DNA of 64,000 bases, taken from the NCBI RefSeq assembly GCF_900111835.1, contig NZ_FOJP01000010.1, positions 141,397-205,396 on the forward strand. The letters run 5' to 3'. Every line of letters starts with the position of its first letter. Positions within the stretch are counted from its first letter, which is position 1. Shown one piece after another: positions 22,460 through 32,668 of this stretch. This stretch comes from Metapseudomonas otitidis (GTDB lineage Bacteria; Pseudomonadota; Gammaproteobacteria; Pseudomonadales; Pseudomonadaceae). A model generated the notes under the pieces. The model had not been told where the DNA came from and searched no databases. It was given only the letters and a program-made list of their open reading frames with translations. The position numbers and the translations under genes are program-made.

Positions 22460-24319
22460 ATGGCCCTACTGCAGATCGCCGAACCCGGACTGAGCCCCAA
22501 GCCGCACCAGCGTCGCCTGGCTGTGGGGATCGACCTCGGCACCACCAATTCCCTTGTCGCCGCCGTCAGAAGCGGTGTCGCCGAGCCCCTGCCCAATGCT
22601 CAGGGCGATGTGATTGTCCCTTCGGCCGTTCGCTACCATGCCGACCGGGTCGAGGTCGGGCGTACCGCCCGTGACACCGCCCTTGAAGATCCGCTGAACA
22701 CCATCCTCTCCGTCAAGCGCCTGATGGGGCGTGGCCTGGAGGATGTGAAGCACCTCGGCGAGCACCTGCCATACCGCTTCGTCGCGGGCGAATCCCACAT
22801 GCCGTTCATCGAGACCGTGCAGGGCGTCCGCAGTCCGGTCGAGGTGTCCGCCGAAATCCTTCGCGCATTGCGTCAGCGTGCCGAGTCGAGCCTGGGGGGC
22901 GAACTGGTGGGTGCGGTCATTACCGTGCCGGCCTATTTCGATGACGCCCAGCGGCAGGCCACCAAGGACGCCGCACGCCTGGCTGGCCTGAATGTGCTGC
23001 GCCTGCTCAATGAGCCGACGGCGGCAGCGGTCGCCTACGGACTGGACAAGCAGGCCCAGGGTGTTGTCGCCATCTATGACCTGGGCGGCGGCACCTTTGA
23101 CGTTTCCATCCTTCGCCTGACCCGTGGCGTCTTCGAGGTTCTGGCCACCGGCGGTGACAGTGCCCTCGGCGGTGATGACTTCGACCATGCCATCGCTGGC
23201 TGGATCGTCGAGCAGGCCGGTCTTTCCGCTGACCTGGATGCCGGTGCCCAGCGCAACCTGCTGCAGGTGGCCTGCGCTGCCAAGGAAGCGCTTACCACGG
23301 CCGACGAGGTAGACGTTGCCTACCGTGGCTGGACGTCCAGCCTGACCCGTGCCCACTTCGAGTCGCTGATCGAGCCCATGGTGGCGCGCAGTCTCAAGGC
23401 CTGCCGCCGCGCCGTGCGGGATGCCGGCATCGAAGTCGAGGATGTCGAGGCGGTGGTGATGGTCGGCGGTTCGACCCGCGTGCCCCGCGTTCGCGAGGCG
23501 GTAGGCGGCCTGTTCGGGCGTGAGCCGCTCACTGACATCGATCCGGACCAGGTGGTGGCCATCGGCGCCGCTATCCAGGCTGACATCCTGGCGGGCAACA
23601 AGCGCGGCGAAGAGCTGCTGTTGCTCGACGTGATCCCGCTGTCCCTCGGCCTCGAGACCATGGGCGGATTGATGGAGAAGGTCATCCCGCGCAACACCAC
23701 CATCCCAGTGGCGCGCGCGCAGGATTTCACCACCTACCGTGATGGCCAGACCGCCATGATGATCCACGTGCTCCAGGGCGAGCGCGAGCTGGTCAAGGAC
23801 TGCCGCTCCCTGGCGCGCTTCGAGCTGCGTGGCATCCCTCCGATGGTGGCCGGTGCAGCCAAGATCCGCGTCACCTTCCAGGTGGATGCCGACGGCCTGC
23901 TGGGCGTGACCGCGCGCGAGCTGGGCTCGGGTGTCGAGGCGAGCATCCAGGTCAAGCCGTCCTACGGCCTGACCGATGGCGAGATCGCCCGCATGCTGCA
24001 GGACTCTTTCCAGTACGCCAATGACGACAAGCAGGCCCGGGTGCTGCGTGAGCACCAGGTCGAGGCCCGTCGCCTGATCGAGGCGGTCGAGGCGGCTGTC
24101 CAGGCGGACGGCGACACCCTGCTGGACGCCGACGAACGTGCCGCTATCGCCTACCAGCTGGATCAGTTGCGCGAACTGCTCGAAGGCAGTGACGGCGTGG
24201 CGATCGAGCAGCAGACCAAACGACTGGTCCAGGTGACCGACGCCTTCGCGGCGCGGCGCATGGATGCCAGTGTCAAGGCAGCCCTCGCCGGGCGCCGACT
24301 GAATGAAATCGAGGAATGA
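22460..24319 (+). CDS. hscA: Fe-S protein assembly chaperone HscA
   Basis: Specialised Hsp70 that drives cluster release from IscU using ATP. 619 residues; nucleotide-binding domain begins [18 protein letters not shown], with [47 protein letters not shown] and [17 protein letters not shown]; substrate-binding domain starts near residue 390 ([15 protein letters not shown]). It lacks the long C-terminal lid tail of DnaK, as expected for HscA. Confidence 0.97.
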   Translation: MALLQIAEPGLSPKPHQRRLAVGIDLGTTNSLVAAVRSGVAEPLPNAQGDVIVPSAVRYHADRVEVGRTARDTALEDPLNTILSVKRLMGRGLEDVKHLGEHLPYRFVAGESHMPFIETVQGVRSPVEVSAEILRALRQRAESSLGGELVGAVITVPAYFDDAQRQATKDAARLAGLNVLRLLNEPTAAAVAYGLDKQAQGVVAIYDLGGGTFDVSILRLTRGVFEVLATGGDSALGGDDFDHAIAGWIVEQAGLSADLDAGAQRNLLQVACAAKEALTTADEVDVAYRGWTSSLTRAHFESLIEPMVARSLKACRRAVRDAGIEVEDVEAVVMVGGSTRVPRVREAVGGLFGREPLTDIDPDQVVAIGAAIQADILAGNKRGEELLLLDVIPLSLGLETMGGLMEKVIPRNTTIPVARAQDFTTYRDGQTAMMIHVLQGERELVKDCRSLARFELRGIPPMVAGAAKIRVTFQVDADGLLGVTARELGSGVEASIQVKPSYGLTDGEIARMLQDSFQYANDDKQARVLREHQVEARRLIEAVEAAVQADGDTLLDADERAAIAYQLDQLRELLEGSDGVAIEQQTKRLVQVTDAFAARRMDASVKAALAGRRLNEIEE

Positions 24320-24323
24320 CCCC

Positions 24324-24662
24324 ATGCCGCAGATCGTATTCCTGCCCCACGCCGAGCACTGCCCCGAAGGGCTGGTGGTAGAGGCCCAGCCGGGCGAGAC
24401 CATCATCGCGGCGGCGCTGCGCAACGGCCTGGAGATCGAGCACGCCTGCGAGATGTCCTGCGCCTGCACCACCTGCCACGTGGTCGTGCGTGAAGGCTTC
24501 GCCTCCATGGAGCCCTCCGACGAGCTGGAGGACGACATGCTGGACAAGGCCTGGGGGCTTGAGGCCGAGTCGCGCCTGTCCTGCCAGGCCGTCGTAGGCG
24601 AAGAGGATCTGGTGGTGGAGATTCCGAAGTACACCATCAACCAGGTTTCGGAAAAGCACTGA
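24324..24662 (+). CDS. fdx: ISC system [2Fe-2S] ferredoxin
   Basis: Adrenodoxin-type ferredoxin supplying electrons for cluster assembly. 112 residues; ligands Cys42, Cys48, Cys51 and Cys87 (HACEMSCACTTCH; LSCQA) with the extra conserved Cys46 known from E. coli Fdx. ATG 24324 lies 4 bases after the hscA stop; a longer frame overlaps hscA. Confidence 0.97.
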   Translation: MPQIVFLPHAEHCPEGLVVEAQPGETIIAAALRNGLEIEHACEMSCACTTCHVVVREGFASMEPSDELEDDMLDKAWGLEAESRLSCQAVVGEEDLVVEIPKYTINQVSEKH

Positions 24663-24672
24663 GGGCCGCGCC

Positions 24673-24873
24673 ATGAGTCTGAAATGGGTCGATGTGCTGG
24701 AAATCGCCGTCCAGCTCGCCGAAAGCAAGCCTGACGTGGACCCGCGCTACGTCAATTTCGTCGATCTCCACAACTGGGTGACCAGCCTGCCCGAGTTCGA
24801 CGATGACACCCAGCGAGGCGGGGAGAAGGTCCTGGAGGCGATCCAGGCGGCCTGGATCGAGGAGGCCGACTGA
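24673..24873 (+). CDS. iscX: Fe-S assembly protein IscX
   Basis: Small acidic regulator/iron donor that binds IscS. 66 residues, MSLKWVDVLEIAVQLAESKP, with the family acidic sequence DPRYVNFVDLHNWV and ending AWIEEAD. Last gene of the isc operon, 10 bases after fdx. Confidence 0.95.
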   Translation: MSLKWVDVLEIAVQLAESKPDVDPRYVNFVDLHNWVTSLPEFDDDTQRGGEKVLEAIQAAWIEEAD

Positions 24874-24905
24874 GGCCTGCTCAGCCACCCTACGCATTTA
24901 ACAGG

Positions 24906-24936
24906 AACCCGCGTATAATTCGCGGGTTTAATTTTT
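24906..24936 (+). terminator. isc operon terminator whose loop carries a -10 hexamer
   Basis: AACCCGCG (24906-24913) and CGCGGGTT (24921-24928) form a perfect 8-bp stem with the loop TATAATT, followed by TAATTTTT. The loop holds a consensus TATAAT (24914-24919) that could also be the -10 of ndk; no convincing -35 is seen. Confidence 0.65.
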
Positions 24937-24967
24937 CGCTTTAATCCATAGTTTCCGGAGTAATTCC

Positions 24968-25399
24968 ATGGCTGTTGAACGTACCCTCTCCATCATCAAG
25001 CCGGACGCCGTTTCCAAGAACGTCATCGGCGAGATCGTCACCCGCTTCGAAAAGGCCGGCCTGCGCGTCGTTGCTGCCAAGATGGTCCAGCTGTCCGAGC
25101 GTGAAGCCGGTGGTTTCTACGCCGAGCACAAAGAGCGCCCCTTCTTCAAGGACCTGGTGTCCTTCATGACTTCCGGTCCGGTCGTTGTCCAGGTCCTGGA
25201 AGGCGAAGGCGCCATTGCCAAGAACCGTGAACTGATGGGCGCTACCGATCCGAAGAAAGCCGACGCCGGCACCATCCGCGCTGACTTCGCCGTTTCCATC
25301 GACGAGAACGCCGTACACGGTTCCGACTCCGAGGCCTCCGCTGCTCGCGAGATCGCCTACTTCTTCGCCGCCACCGAGGTGTGCGCTCGCATCCGCTGA
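24968..25399 (+). CDS. ndk: nucleoside diphosphate kinase
   Basis: Transfers the gamma phosphate between nucleoside triphosphates and diphosphates through a phosphohistidine. 143 residues, [20 protein letters not shown], active-site block [20 protein letters not shown] with the catalytic His. CGGAG precedes the ATG by about 8 bases. It heads the ndk-rlmN-pilF run. Confidence 0.98.
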   Translation: MAVERTLSIIKPDAVSKNVIGEIVTRFEKAGLRVVAAKMVQLSEREAGGFYAEHKERPFFKDLVSFMTSGPVVVQVLEGEGAIAKNRELMGATDPKKADAGTIRADFAVSIDENAVHGSDSEASAAREIAYFFAATEVCARIR

Positions 25400-25423
25400 T
25401 CGCGGCTGGGAGAGGGTGAAGCC

Positions 25424-26572
25424 ATGACTGCATCGACCGGTAAAGTGAACCTGCTGGGTCTGACCCAGTCGCAACTGGAAAGCTTCTTCGAAACCATCGG
25501 GGAGAAACGCTTCCGCGCCGGTCAGGTGATGAAGTGGATTCACCACTTCGGCGTCGAGGACTTCGACGCCATGAGCAATATCGGCAAGGCCTTGCGCGAA
25601 AAGCTCAAGGCCTCTGCCGAGATCCGTGGCCCGGAAGTGGTCAGCCAGGACATTTCCAGCGATGGCACCCGCAAGTGGGTGGTCCGGGTGGCGTCGGGCA
25701 GCTGCGTCGAGACCGTCTACATCCCCCAGGGAGGGCGCGGCACGCTGTGCGTCTCGTCCCAGGCTGGTTGCGCACTGGACTGCAGCTTCTGCTCCACGGG
25801 CAAGCAAGGCTTCAACAGTGACCTCACCGCCGCGGAGATCATCGGCCAGGTCTGGATCGCCAACAAATCCTTCGGCACCGTGCCGGCCAAGATCGACCGC
25901 GCCATCACCAACGTGGTGATGATGGGCATGGGCGAGCCGCTGCTGAACTTCGACAACGTCGTCGCCGCCATGACCATCATGATGGACGACCTCGGCTACG
26001 GTATTTCCAAGCGCAAGGTGACCCTGTCCACCTCGGGCGTGGCGCCGATGATCGACAAGCTCGCTGAAGTCACCGACGTGTCCCTGGCGCTGTCCCTGCA
26101 CGCACCCAATGACGAACTGCGTAACGAGCTGGTACCGATCAACAAGAAGTACCCCCTCGCGGTGGTGCTGGATGCCTGCAATCGCTACATCTCCCGCCTT
26201 GGCGAGAAGCGCTTCCTGACCATCGAGTACACGCTGCTCAAGGATGTGAACGATCAGCCTGTCCATGCTGAGCAGATGATCGCACTCCTCAAGGATTTTC
26301 CTTGCAAGATCAACCTCATTCCGTTTAATCCCTTCCCCTTCTCCGGGTACGAGCGGCCGAGCAACAACGCCATTCGCCGTTTCCAGGACCTGTTGCACAA
26401 GGCCGGCCACAACGTCACCGTTCGCACCACCCGTGGCGACGACATCGACGCCGCGTGTGGGCAACTGGTCGGGCAGGTCATGGACCGTACCCGCCGCAGT
26501 GAGCGTTACATCGCCCTGCGTCAGCTCGATACCGATGCGGACGCCGGCCTGAACGCCGCCAATCGAAACTGA
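25424..26572 (+). CDS. rlmN: dual-specificity RNA methyltransferase RlmN
   Basis: Radical-SAM enzyme that makes 2-methyladenosine at A2503 of 23S rRNA and A37 of some tRNAs. 382 residues; cluster cysteines Cys116, Cys120, Cys123 (CALDCSFC), [13 protein letters not shown], and a C-terminal methyl-carrier cysteine in [10 protein letters not shown] (about residue 345). 24 bases after ndk. Confidence 0.97.
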   Translation: MTASTGKVNLLGLTQSQLESFFETIGEKRFRAGQVMKWIHHFGVEDFDAMSNIGKALREKLKASAEIRGPEVVSQDISSDGTRKWVVRVASGSCVETVYIPQGGRGTLCVSSQAGCALDCSFCSTGKQGFNSDLTAAEIIGQVWIANKSFGTVPAKIDRAITNVVMMGMGEPLLNFDNVVAAMTIMMDDLGYGISKRKVTLSTSGVAPMIDKLAEVTDVSLALSLHAPNDELRNELVPINKKYPLAVVLDACNRYISRLGEKRFLTIEYTLLKDVNDQPVHAEQMIALLKDFPCKINLIPFNPFPFSGYERPSNNAIRRFQDLLHKAGHNVTVRTTRGDDIDAACGQLVGQVMDRTRRSERYIALRQLDTDADAGLNAANRN

Positions 26573-26585
26573 AGGGAGGAACCCC

Positions 26586-27344
26586 ATGACCCTGCGCATC
26601 GCGCTGACTGCTTTACTCGCAAGCCTATGCATGGGATGTGTTTCGAGCGGGAGCGTAGATCCCCTCTCAACGTCAAAAGGGCGAGATGAGGCGCGTGATG
26701 CCTATATTCGTCTTGGCCTCGGGTATTTGCAGGAAGGGCAGTCCGAGCAAGCCAAGGTTCCGTTGAAGCAGGCGCTGGATCTGGACTCCTCCAACCCCGA
26801 CGCCCATGCGGCGTTAGCGCTTGTCTTTCAAAATGAGTTAGAACCTGCGCTGGCTGACGAGCATTATCGAAGGGCGCTTTCTGCGCGTGCTGATGCTCGC
26901 ATCAGAAACAACTATGGAAGCTTCTTGTTCGAGCAAAAGCGCTACAAGGAAGCTTACGAGCAGTTCCAGGCTGCAGCCGAAGATAATCTTTACCCAGAGC
27001 GTTCCCGCGTATTCGAGAATATGGGGCTGGTAGCTCTCCAACTGAAGCAGCCTGCACTGGCCAAGCAGCATTTTGAGAAGTCCCTTCGTCTTAACAGCCA
27101 GCAACCCAGAGCGCTTCTCGAGATGTCGCAGTTGCTGTACGACGAGAAGCAATACGTCCCCGCCCGCGACTATTACCTGAGCTTTTCGTCCATGGCGCCC
27201 CAGACAGCCCGCAGCCTCCTGCTCGGCGTGCGCATCGCCACGGTCTTCGACGACCGTGACCAGGCCGCCAGCCTGGGCCTGCAGCTCAAACGCCTCTATC
27301 CCGGTACGCCCGAGTACCAGCAATACCTGTCGGAGCAAAGATGA
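26586..27344 (+). CDS. pilF: type IV pilus biogenesis/stability lipoprotein PilF (PilW)
   Basis: Outer-membrane pilotin for the PilQ secretin, needed for type IV pilus assembly. 252 residues with a lipoprotein signal peptide ending MGC (Cys18), then six tetratricopeptide-like repeats (ARDAYIRLGLGYLQEGQSEQ; AHAALALVFQNELEPALADE; IRNNYGSFLFEQKRYKEAYE; RVFENMGLVALQLKQPALAK). A very strong GGGAGGA site precedes the ATG. The first two-thirds (to about 27150) is clearly poorer in GC than its surroundings and uses TTA leucine codons at two places, while the last third returns to normal composition. Its stop overlaps the rodZ start (ATGA). Confidence 0.93.
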   Translation: MTLRIALTALLASLCMGCVSSGSVDPLSTSKGRDEARDAYIRLGLGYLQEGQSEQAKVPLKQALDLDSSNPDAHAALALVFQNELEPALADEHYRRALSARADARIRNNYGSFLFEQKRYKEAYEQFQAAAEDNLYPERSRVFENMGLVALQLKQPALAKQHFEKSLRLNSQQPRALLEMSQLLYDEKQYVPARDYYLSFSSMAPQTARSLLLGVRIATVFDDRDQAASLGLQLKRLYPGTPEYQQYLSEQR

Positions 27345-28357
27345 AATCGTCGCAACCCGAACCTGTTGCAGCGACCCGGGGCAATCCGGGCGAAGTGCTG
27401 CGCCAGGCGCGAGAGAACCAGGGCCTGGACCTGGCCGACATCGCCCGCCAGCTGAACCTGACCGAATACGCGTTGCGCCAACTGGAGGCCGGCTCTTTCG
27501 AGCAGCTTCCCGGGCACACCTTCGCGCGCGGTTACATCCGCGCCTACGCCAAGCTCATCGGGCTCGACCAGGCTGAACTGGTTGCGGAGTTCGATCGTTA
27601 CACCGGCACCGATGCCACCGGCAGCAACGTGCACAGCCTCGGTCGTATCGAGGAACCGGTTCGCCTGTCCCAGAGCGTGCTGCGTTTCGTCAGCTTCGCG
27701 ATCCTCGTCGCCCTCGGCGTCATCGGTTTCCTCTGGTGGCAGGACCAGGCCGAGCGTCGCGCCAGCGACAACAGCGAGCTGAGCCTTGAGCACGTAGAAG
27801 TCGAGAGTGCCGACGGTACCACCCAGATCCACCCGCTGGACGAGCCGGAAGACCAGGCCGTTGTCGAAGCCGAGCAGGAAGCCCAGGCCGCCGGTAGCGA
27901 GACCGCCGCTGTTCCCCCGGTTTCGTCGCAACAGCCCGCTACGCCGTCCCAGGTGCCGGCTGCTACCGCAACCAACCCTACCGTCAATTCCCCTGCCGCT
28001 CAGCCCGCGCAACCGAGCACCGCAGCACCGGCCACTGCGCCGGCCCAGCCCGCTGTCCCGGCCCAGGCACCCGCACCTGCTGCGTCGCCCAGTGCCCCGG
28101 TCGTGGCTGCTGCCGGTGAAGGCGTGGTGCGAGTGCAGTTCACCGCCAACTGCTGGTTCCAGCTCACCGACGCTGGCGGCGCCGTGCTGCAGAGCGGGAT
28201 CAAGCGCTCCGGCGAGAGCTTCGAGGTCGCCGGCAAGGCCCCCCTCGAACTGCGACTGGGCTATGCCCGAGGCGCCCAGGTCAGCTACAACGGCCAGCCC
28301 GTGGATATCGCGCCGTTCATCCATGGCGAGACCGCTCGCCTGAAACTGGGTCAATAA
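27341..28357 (+). CDS. rodZ: cytoskeleton protein RodZ-like helix-turn-helix membrane protein
   Basis: Bitopic inner-membrane protein that links MreB to the elongation machinery. 338 residues: N-terminal Xre-type HTH (GEVLRQARENQGLDLADIAR, LTEYALRQLEAGSFEQLPGH, about 13-75), one membrane helix near residues 108-130 (RFVSFAILVALGVIGFLWW), a long Pro/Ala/Gln-rich periplasmic linker (about 180-255) and a C-terminal beta domain (VRVQFTANCWFQLTDAGG). The pilF-rodZ-ispG order is conserved in pseudomonads. Confidence 0.92.
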   Translation: MKSSQPEPVAATRGNPGEVLRQARENQGLDLADIARQLNLTEYALRQLEAGSFEQLPGHTFARGYIRAYAKLIGLDQAELVAEFDRYTGTDATGSNVHSLGRIEEPVRLSQSVLRFVSFAILVALGVIGFLWWQDQAERRASDNSELSLEHVEVESADGTTQIHPLDEPEDQAVVEAEQEAQAAGSETAAVPPVSSQQPATPSQVPAATATNPTVNSPAAQPAQPSTAAPATAPAQPAVPAQAPAPAASPSAPVVAAAGEGVVRVQFTANCWFQLTDAGGAVLQSGIKRSGESFEVAGKAPLELRLGYARGAQVSYNGQPVDIAPFIHGETARLKLGQ

Positions 28358-28360
28358 ACG

Positions 28361-29473
28361 ATGCATTGCGAATCCCCGATCAAACGCCGTCCCTCCCGCA
28401 AGATCTGGGTCGGCTCCGTGCCGGTGGGGGGCGATGCCCCCATCGCCGTGCAGAGCATGACCAACACCGACACCTGCGACGTCGCCGCCACCGTCGGCCA
28501 GATCCGTCGCCTGGAGGAAGCCGGTGCCGATATCGTCCGTGTATCCGTGCCGGACATGGAGGCAGCCGAAGCCTTCGGCCTGATCAAGCAGCAGGTCCGT
28601 GTCCCGCTGGTGGCCGATATCCACTTCGACTACAAGATCGCCCTGCGCGTGGCGGAGCTGGGCGTCGACTGCCTGCGGATCAACCCCGGCAACATCGGCC
28701 GCGAGGACCGCGTCAAGGCCGTGGTCGACGCCGCCCGTGACCGCAATATCCCGATCCGCATCGGCGTCAACGCCGGTTCCCTGGAGAAGGACCTGCAGAA
28801 GAAATACGGCGAGCCCACCCCGGAAGCCCTGCTCGAGTCGGCCATGCGCCATGTGGACTACCTCGACAAGCTGGACTTCCAGAACTTCAAGGTCAGCGTG
28901 AAGGCATCCGACGTGTTCATGGCCGTCGCCGCCTATCGCCTGCTGGCCAAGCAGATCGAGCAGCCCCTTCACCTCGGCATCACCGAGGCCGGTGGCCTGC
29001 GCTCGGGTACTGTCAAGTCGGCGGTCGGACTGGGCATGCTGCTCGCCGAAGGCATCGGCGACACCATCCGCATTTCCCTGGCCGCCGACCCGGTGGAGGA
29101 GATCAAGGTCGGTTTCGATATCCTCAAGTCCCTGCGCCTGCGCTCCCGTGGCATCAACTTCATCGCCTGCCCGAGTTGCTCGCGGCAGAACTTCGATGTG
29201 GTCAAGACCATGAACGAGCTGGAAGGGCGCCTGGAGGACCTGCTGGTCCCGCTGGACGTCGCCGTCATCGGTTGCGTGGTCAACGGCCCCGGCGAAGCCA
29301 AGGAGGCCCATGTCGGCCTCACCGGCGGTACGCCGAACAACCTGGTCTACATCGACGGCAAGCCGGCGCAGAAACTGCAGAACGAGAACCTGGTGGATGA
29401 GCTGGAGAGGCTGATCCGTCGCAAGGCGGCCGAGAAGGCCGAGGCTGACGCGGCCGTCATCGCCCGCAGCTGA
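28361..29473 (+). CDS. ispG: 4-hydroxy-3-methylbut-2-en-1-yl diphosphate synthase
   Basis: [4Fe-4S] enzyme of the MEP isoprenoid pathway converting MEcPP to HMBPP. 370 residues; TIM barrel with [20 protein letters not shown] and [10 protein letters not shown], and the cluster domain with CPSCSR and [18 protein letters not shown] (third Cys and ligand Glu). 3 bases after rodZ. Confidence 0.97.
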   Translation: MHCESPIKRRPSRKIWVGSVPVGGDAPIAVQSMTNTDTCDVAATVGQIRRLEEAGADIVRVSVPDMEAAEAFGLIKQQVRVPLVADIHFDYKIALRVAELGVDCLRINPGNIGREDRVKAVVDAARDRNIPIRIGVNAGSLEKDLQKKYGEPTPEALLESAMRHVDYLDKLDFQNFKVSVKASDVFMAVAAYRLLAKQIEQPLHLGITEAGGLRSGTVKSAVGLGMLLAEGIGDTIRISLAADPVEEIKVGFDILKSLRLRSRGINFIACPSCSRQNFDVVKTMNELEGRLEDLLVPLDVAVIGCVVNGPGEAKEAHVGLTGGTPNNLVYIDGKPAQKLQNENLVDELERLIRRKAAEKAEADAAVIARS

Positions 29474-29487
29474 ATTAAGGACACCCC

Positions 29488-30777
29488 GTGAGCAAGACCC
29501 TCCAAGCCATCCGTGGCATGAACGACATCCTGCCGGAGCAGACCCCTGCCTGGCGCTACCTGGAAAACACCTTCGCCACGCTGCTCGACGGCTATGGCTA
29601 CAAGGAAATCCGCCTGCCCATCCTCGAGTTCACCGAGCTGTTCGCCCGGGGCATCGGCGAGGGCACCGACGTGGTCGACAAGGAGATGTACACCTTCCTC
29701 GACCGCAACGAAGAGTCGCTGACCCTGCGCCCCGAAGGCACAGCCGGTTGCGTGCGTGCCGTCCTCGAGCACGGCCTCACTGGTGGCGGCCAGGTGCAGA
29801 AGCTGTGGTACGCCGGCCCGATGTTCCGCTACGAGAAGCCGCAGAAAGGCCGCTACCGCCAGTTCCACCAGATCGGCGTGGAAGTGTTCAACCTCCCGGG
29901 GCCGGACATCGACGCCGAGCTGATCGTCCTCACCTGGCGCCTGTGGCAGAAGCTCGGCATCGCCGACGCCGTGACCCTGCAGCTGAACAGCCTGGGTTCC
30001 AGCGAGGCCCGTGCGCGCTACCGTGACGCCCTGGTGGCCTACCTGCAGGAGCGTTTCGACCGCCTGGACGAAGACAGCCAGCGTCGCCTCACCACCAACC
30101 CGCTGCGCATCCTCGACAGCAAGAATGCCGATACCCAGGCACTGCTGGTGGATGCGCCGACCCTGCACGACTACCTGGACGAAGAGTCCGTCGCGCACTT
30201 CGAGGGCCTCAAGGCGCGCCTGGATGCCGTCGGTATCCGCTACGAGATCAACCAGAAGCTGGTGCGCGGCCTCGACTACTACAGCCGTACCGTCTTCGAA
30301 TGGGTGACCGACAAGCTCGGTGCCCAGGGCACCGTCTGTGCCGGTGGCCGCTACGACGGGCTGGTCAGCCAGTTCGGTGGCAAGCCGACCCCGGGCGTGG
30401 GCTTCGCCATGGGCGTCGAGCGCCTGGTGCTGCTGCTGGAGACCCTGCAGCAGATCCCCGACACCCTTAACGCCCCGGCCGACGTCTACATCTGCGCCTT
30501 CGGTGAGCCGGCCGAGCTGGCTGCCCTGGCCCTGGCCGAACGCCTGCGTGATGGCCTGCCGGGCCTGCGCCTGCTGGTCAATGCCGCCGCCGGCAGCTTC
30601 AAGAGCCAGTTCAAGAAAGCCGACAAGAGCGGCGCACGGTATGCGCTGATCCTGGGTGAGGACGAACTGGCCAAGCGCGTGGTAGGTTTCAAACCCCTGC
30701 GCGAAGACCAGGAACAACAGAACATTGCCTGGGATGCTCTGACCGAGCACCTGGCCGCCTGCCTGCAACAGGCTTGA
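29488..30777 (+). CDS. hisS: histidine--tRNA ligase
   Basis: Class II synthetase charging tRNA-His. 429 residues from GTG at 29488, (M)[19 protein letters not shown]; motif 2 [20 protein letters not shown], histidine signature [15 protein letters not shown] and motif 3 [16 protein letters not shown]-terminal anticodon domain ([18 protein letters not shown]). AAGGA lies 8 bases upstream of the start. Confidence 0.97.
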   Translation: MSKTLQAIRGMNDILPEQTPAWRYLENTFATLLDGYGYKEIRLPILEFTELFARGIGEGTDVVDKEMYTFLDRNEESLTLRPEGTAGCVRAVLEHGLTGGGQVQKLWYAGPMFRYEKPQKGRYRQFHQIGVEVFNLPGPDIDAELIVLTWRLWQKLGIADAVTLQLNSLGSSEARARYRDALVAYLQERFDRLDEDSQRRLTTNPLRILDSKNADTQALLVDAPTLHDYLDEESVAHFEGLKARLDAVGIRYEINQKLVRGLDYYSRTVFEWVTDKLGAQGTVCAGGRYDGLVSQFGGKPTPGVGFAMGVERLVLLLETLQQIPDTLNAPADVYICAFGEPAELAALALAERLRDGLPGLRLLVNAAAGSFKSQFKKADKSGARYALILGEDELAKRVVGFKPLREDQEQQNIAWDALTEHLAACLQQA

Positions 30778-30803
30778 GCTTTGGAACATAGGAGTTGATT
30801 GGG

Positions 30804-31448
30804 GTGAGCACGCGTAGCGAAGACGAAGAACTGGCGGCGATCAAGGATTGGTGGCAGCGCAACGGCAAGCCCCTCGTCACTGGCGGCGCACTGGCGCTGG
30901 CCGTGGTGTTCGGCTGGCAGGCCTGGCAGAAGTACCAGACCAACCAGTCCCAGGGCGCCTCCATCGTCTACCAGCAACTGCTGGAGACGGCCCTGAACCC
31001 CAGCGGCAAGCCCGACGCCGGCAAGGTCGCGGAGCTGGCGAACAAGCTGAAGAGCGATTTCGGCGGCACTCACTATGCCCAGTACGGCAGCCTGTTCGTC
31101 GCCAAGGTGGCGGTGGAGTCCGGCAAGCTGGACGACGCGGCCGCCGAGCTCAAGGCCATCGTCGACAAGCCGGCCGACCCGACCCTGGGCGAGCTGGCAC
31201 GCCAGCGCCTGGCCCGTGTCCTGGCGGCCCAGGGCAAGGTCGATGACGCCCTGAAGCTGTTGGAAGGCGACGCCACCAAGGCGTTCCTCGCCAGCCGTGA
31301 AGAACTCAAGGGTGATCTGCTGGTCCAGCTGGGCCGTGCCGATGATGCCCATGCCGCTTACGAGAAGGCCAAGGCCGCGCTGTCGGATGACGCCGCAGTC
31401 GGTGGCCTGCAGATGAAGCTCGACGACCTCGCCAAAGGGGACGCATGA
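30804..31448 (+). CDS. yfgM: YfgM-family TPR inner-membrane protein
   Basis: Ancillary protein of the Sec translocon/BAM region (PpiD partner in E. coli). 214 residues from GTG 30804, which has AGGAG 9 bases upstream; a TTG at 30795 abuts that site and is rejected. The cytoplasmic start EEELAAIKDWW-like is followed by a membrane helix (LVTGGALALAVVFGWQAW, about 22-40) and periplasmic TPR helices (GELARQRLARVLAAQGKVDD). Stop overlaps bamB (ATGA). Confidence 0.92.
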   Translation: MSTRSEDEELAAIKDWWQRNGKPLVTGGALALAVVFGWQAWQKYQTNQSQGASIVYQQLLETALNPSGKPDAGKVAELANKLKSDFGGTHYAQYGSLFVAKVAVESGKLDDAAAELKAIVDKPADPTLGELARQRLARVLAAQGKVDDALKLLEGDATKAFLASREELKGDLLVQLGRADDAHAAYEKAKAALSDDAAVGGLQMKLDDLAKGDA

Positions 31449-32590
31449 CGATGCGCTGGAAATTCGCCGCACTGCTGGCCCTGGCCGTCCTGGCCGCCGG
31501 TTGCAGCAGCAACAGCAAGAAGGAACTGCCGCCGGCCGAGCTGCCGAAGATCACCGAAGAGGTCCAGCTCAAGGAAGTCTGGAGCCGCTCCATCGGCGAA
31601 GGCCAGGGCGAGACCTACAACATGCTGGTGCCCGCCGTCGACGGCGAGGTCATCTATGCCGGTGACGTCGAAGGCCTGGTGGTCGCCATGGACCGCATGA
31701 CCGGCGACAAGCTGTGGACCAAGGAACTCGACCTGCCGGTGTCCGGCGCGGTCGGTGCCGGCTATGGCCTGGTGCTGGTGGGAACCCTGAAGGGCGAGGT
31801 CATCGCCCTCGACTCCAGCAATGGTGAAGAGCGCTGGCGTGCCCGCGTCAACGGCGAGGTGCTGGCTCCGCCGGCCACCAACGGTGACGTGGTGGTCGTG
31901 CAGACCCAGAACGACACCCTGTTCGGCTTCGACGCCTCTACTGGCAACCAGCGCTGGATCTACGAGAACACCCCGGCGGTGCTGACCCTGCGTGGCACCG
32001 GTGCACCGGTCGTGACTAACCGTCTGGCGGTGGCCGGCCTGTCGTCCGGCAAGGTGATCGCCCTCGACGTGCAGCGCGGCCTGCCGGTTTGGGAGCAGCG
32101 TGTTGCCGTGCCCCAGGGCCGTTCCGAGCTGGATCGCGTGGTGGACATCGACGGTGGCCTGCTGCTGTCCGGTGGCACCCTGTACGTCTCCACCTACCAG
32201 GGCCGCGTCGCCGGCCTGGACCTGGAAAGCGGTCGCGTGCTGTGGCAGCGCGAAGCGTCCAGCTACGTGGGCGTCGCCCAGGGCTTCGGCAGCGTCTACG
32301 TCAGCCAGGCCAGCGGCACCATCGAAGGCATCGACGAGCGTTCGACCTCGGCCCTGTGGAGCAACGACTCCCTGGCCCGTCGCCAGCTCTCGGCACCCGA
32401 GGTGTTCTCCAGCTACGTGGCGGTCGGTGACTTCGAAGGCTACCTGCACCTGCTGAGCCAGGTGGACGGCCACTTCGTCGGTCGCGAGAAGATCGACGGC
32501 GACGGCCTGCGCGCCCGTCCGCTGGTGGTGGGCGACATGCTCTACGCCTTCGGCAACGGTGGGAAGCTGGTTGCCCTGACCATCCGCTAA
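31445..32590 (+). CDS. bamB: outer membrane protein assembly factor BamB
   Basis: Lipoprotein of the BAM complex, an eight-bladed propeller scaffolding BamA. 381 residues; lipobox LAAGC ending at Cys20, then PQQ-like blades with repeated GEVIYAGDVEGLVVAMDRMTG and LYVSTYQGRVAGLDLESGRV. An in-frame ATG at 31451 is an alternative start. Lies in the conserved hisS-yfgM-bamB-der block. Confidence 0.97.
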   Translation: MTMRWKFAALLALAVLAAGCSSNSKKELPPAELPKITEEVQLKEVWSRSIGEGQGETYNMLVPAVDGEVIYAGDVEGLVVAMDRMTGDKLWTKELDLPVSGAVGAGYGLVLVGTLKGEVIALDSSNGEERWRARVNGEVLAPPATNGDVVVVQTQNDTLFGFDASTGNQRWIYENTPAVLTLRGTGAPVVTNRLAVAGLSSGKVIALDVQRGLPVWEQRVAVPQGRSELDRVVDIDGGLLLSGGTLYVSTYQGRVAGLDLESGRVLWQREASSYVGVAQGFGSVYVSQASGTIEGIDERSTSALWSNDSLARRQLSAPEVFSSYVAVGDFEGYLHLLSQVDGHFVGREKIDGDGLRARPLVVGDMLYAFGNGGKLVALTIR

Positions 32591-32606
32591 GCTGGTGTTC
32601 AATGTC

Positions 32607-32636
32607 CGGCCGCTGCCGTTCGACGGCAGCGGCCGT
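32607..32636 (+). terminator. hairpin between bamB and der
   Basis: GGCCGCTGCCG-TTCG-ACGGCAGCGGCC-like perfect stem with UUCG loop, followed by GTTGTGTTTT. The T-run is broken, so it may be a partial terminator or mRNA 3' stabiliser; der continues 33 bases later. Confidence 0.65.
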
Positions 32637-32668
32637 TGTGTTTTCTGAAAAATGCAGTGGAGAGCCTC

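Noticed and set aside
30795..30803. TTG start for yfgM
   Set aside because: It abuts the AGGAG ribosome binding site; GTG 30804 is properly spaced.
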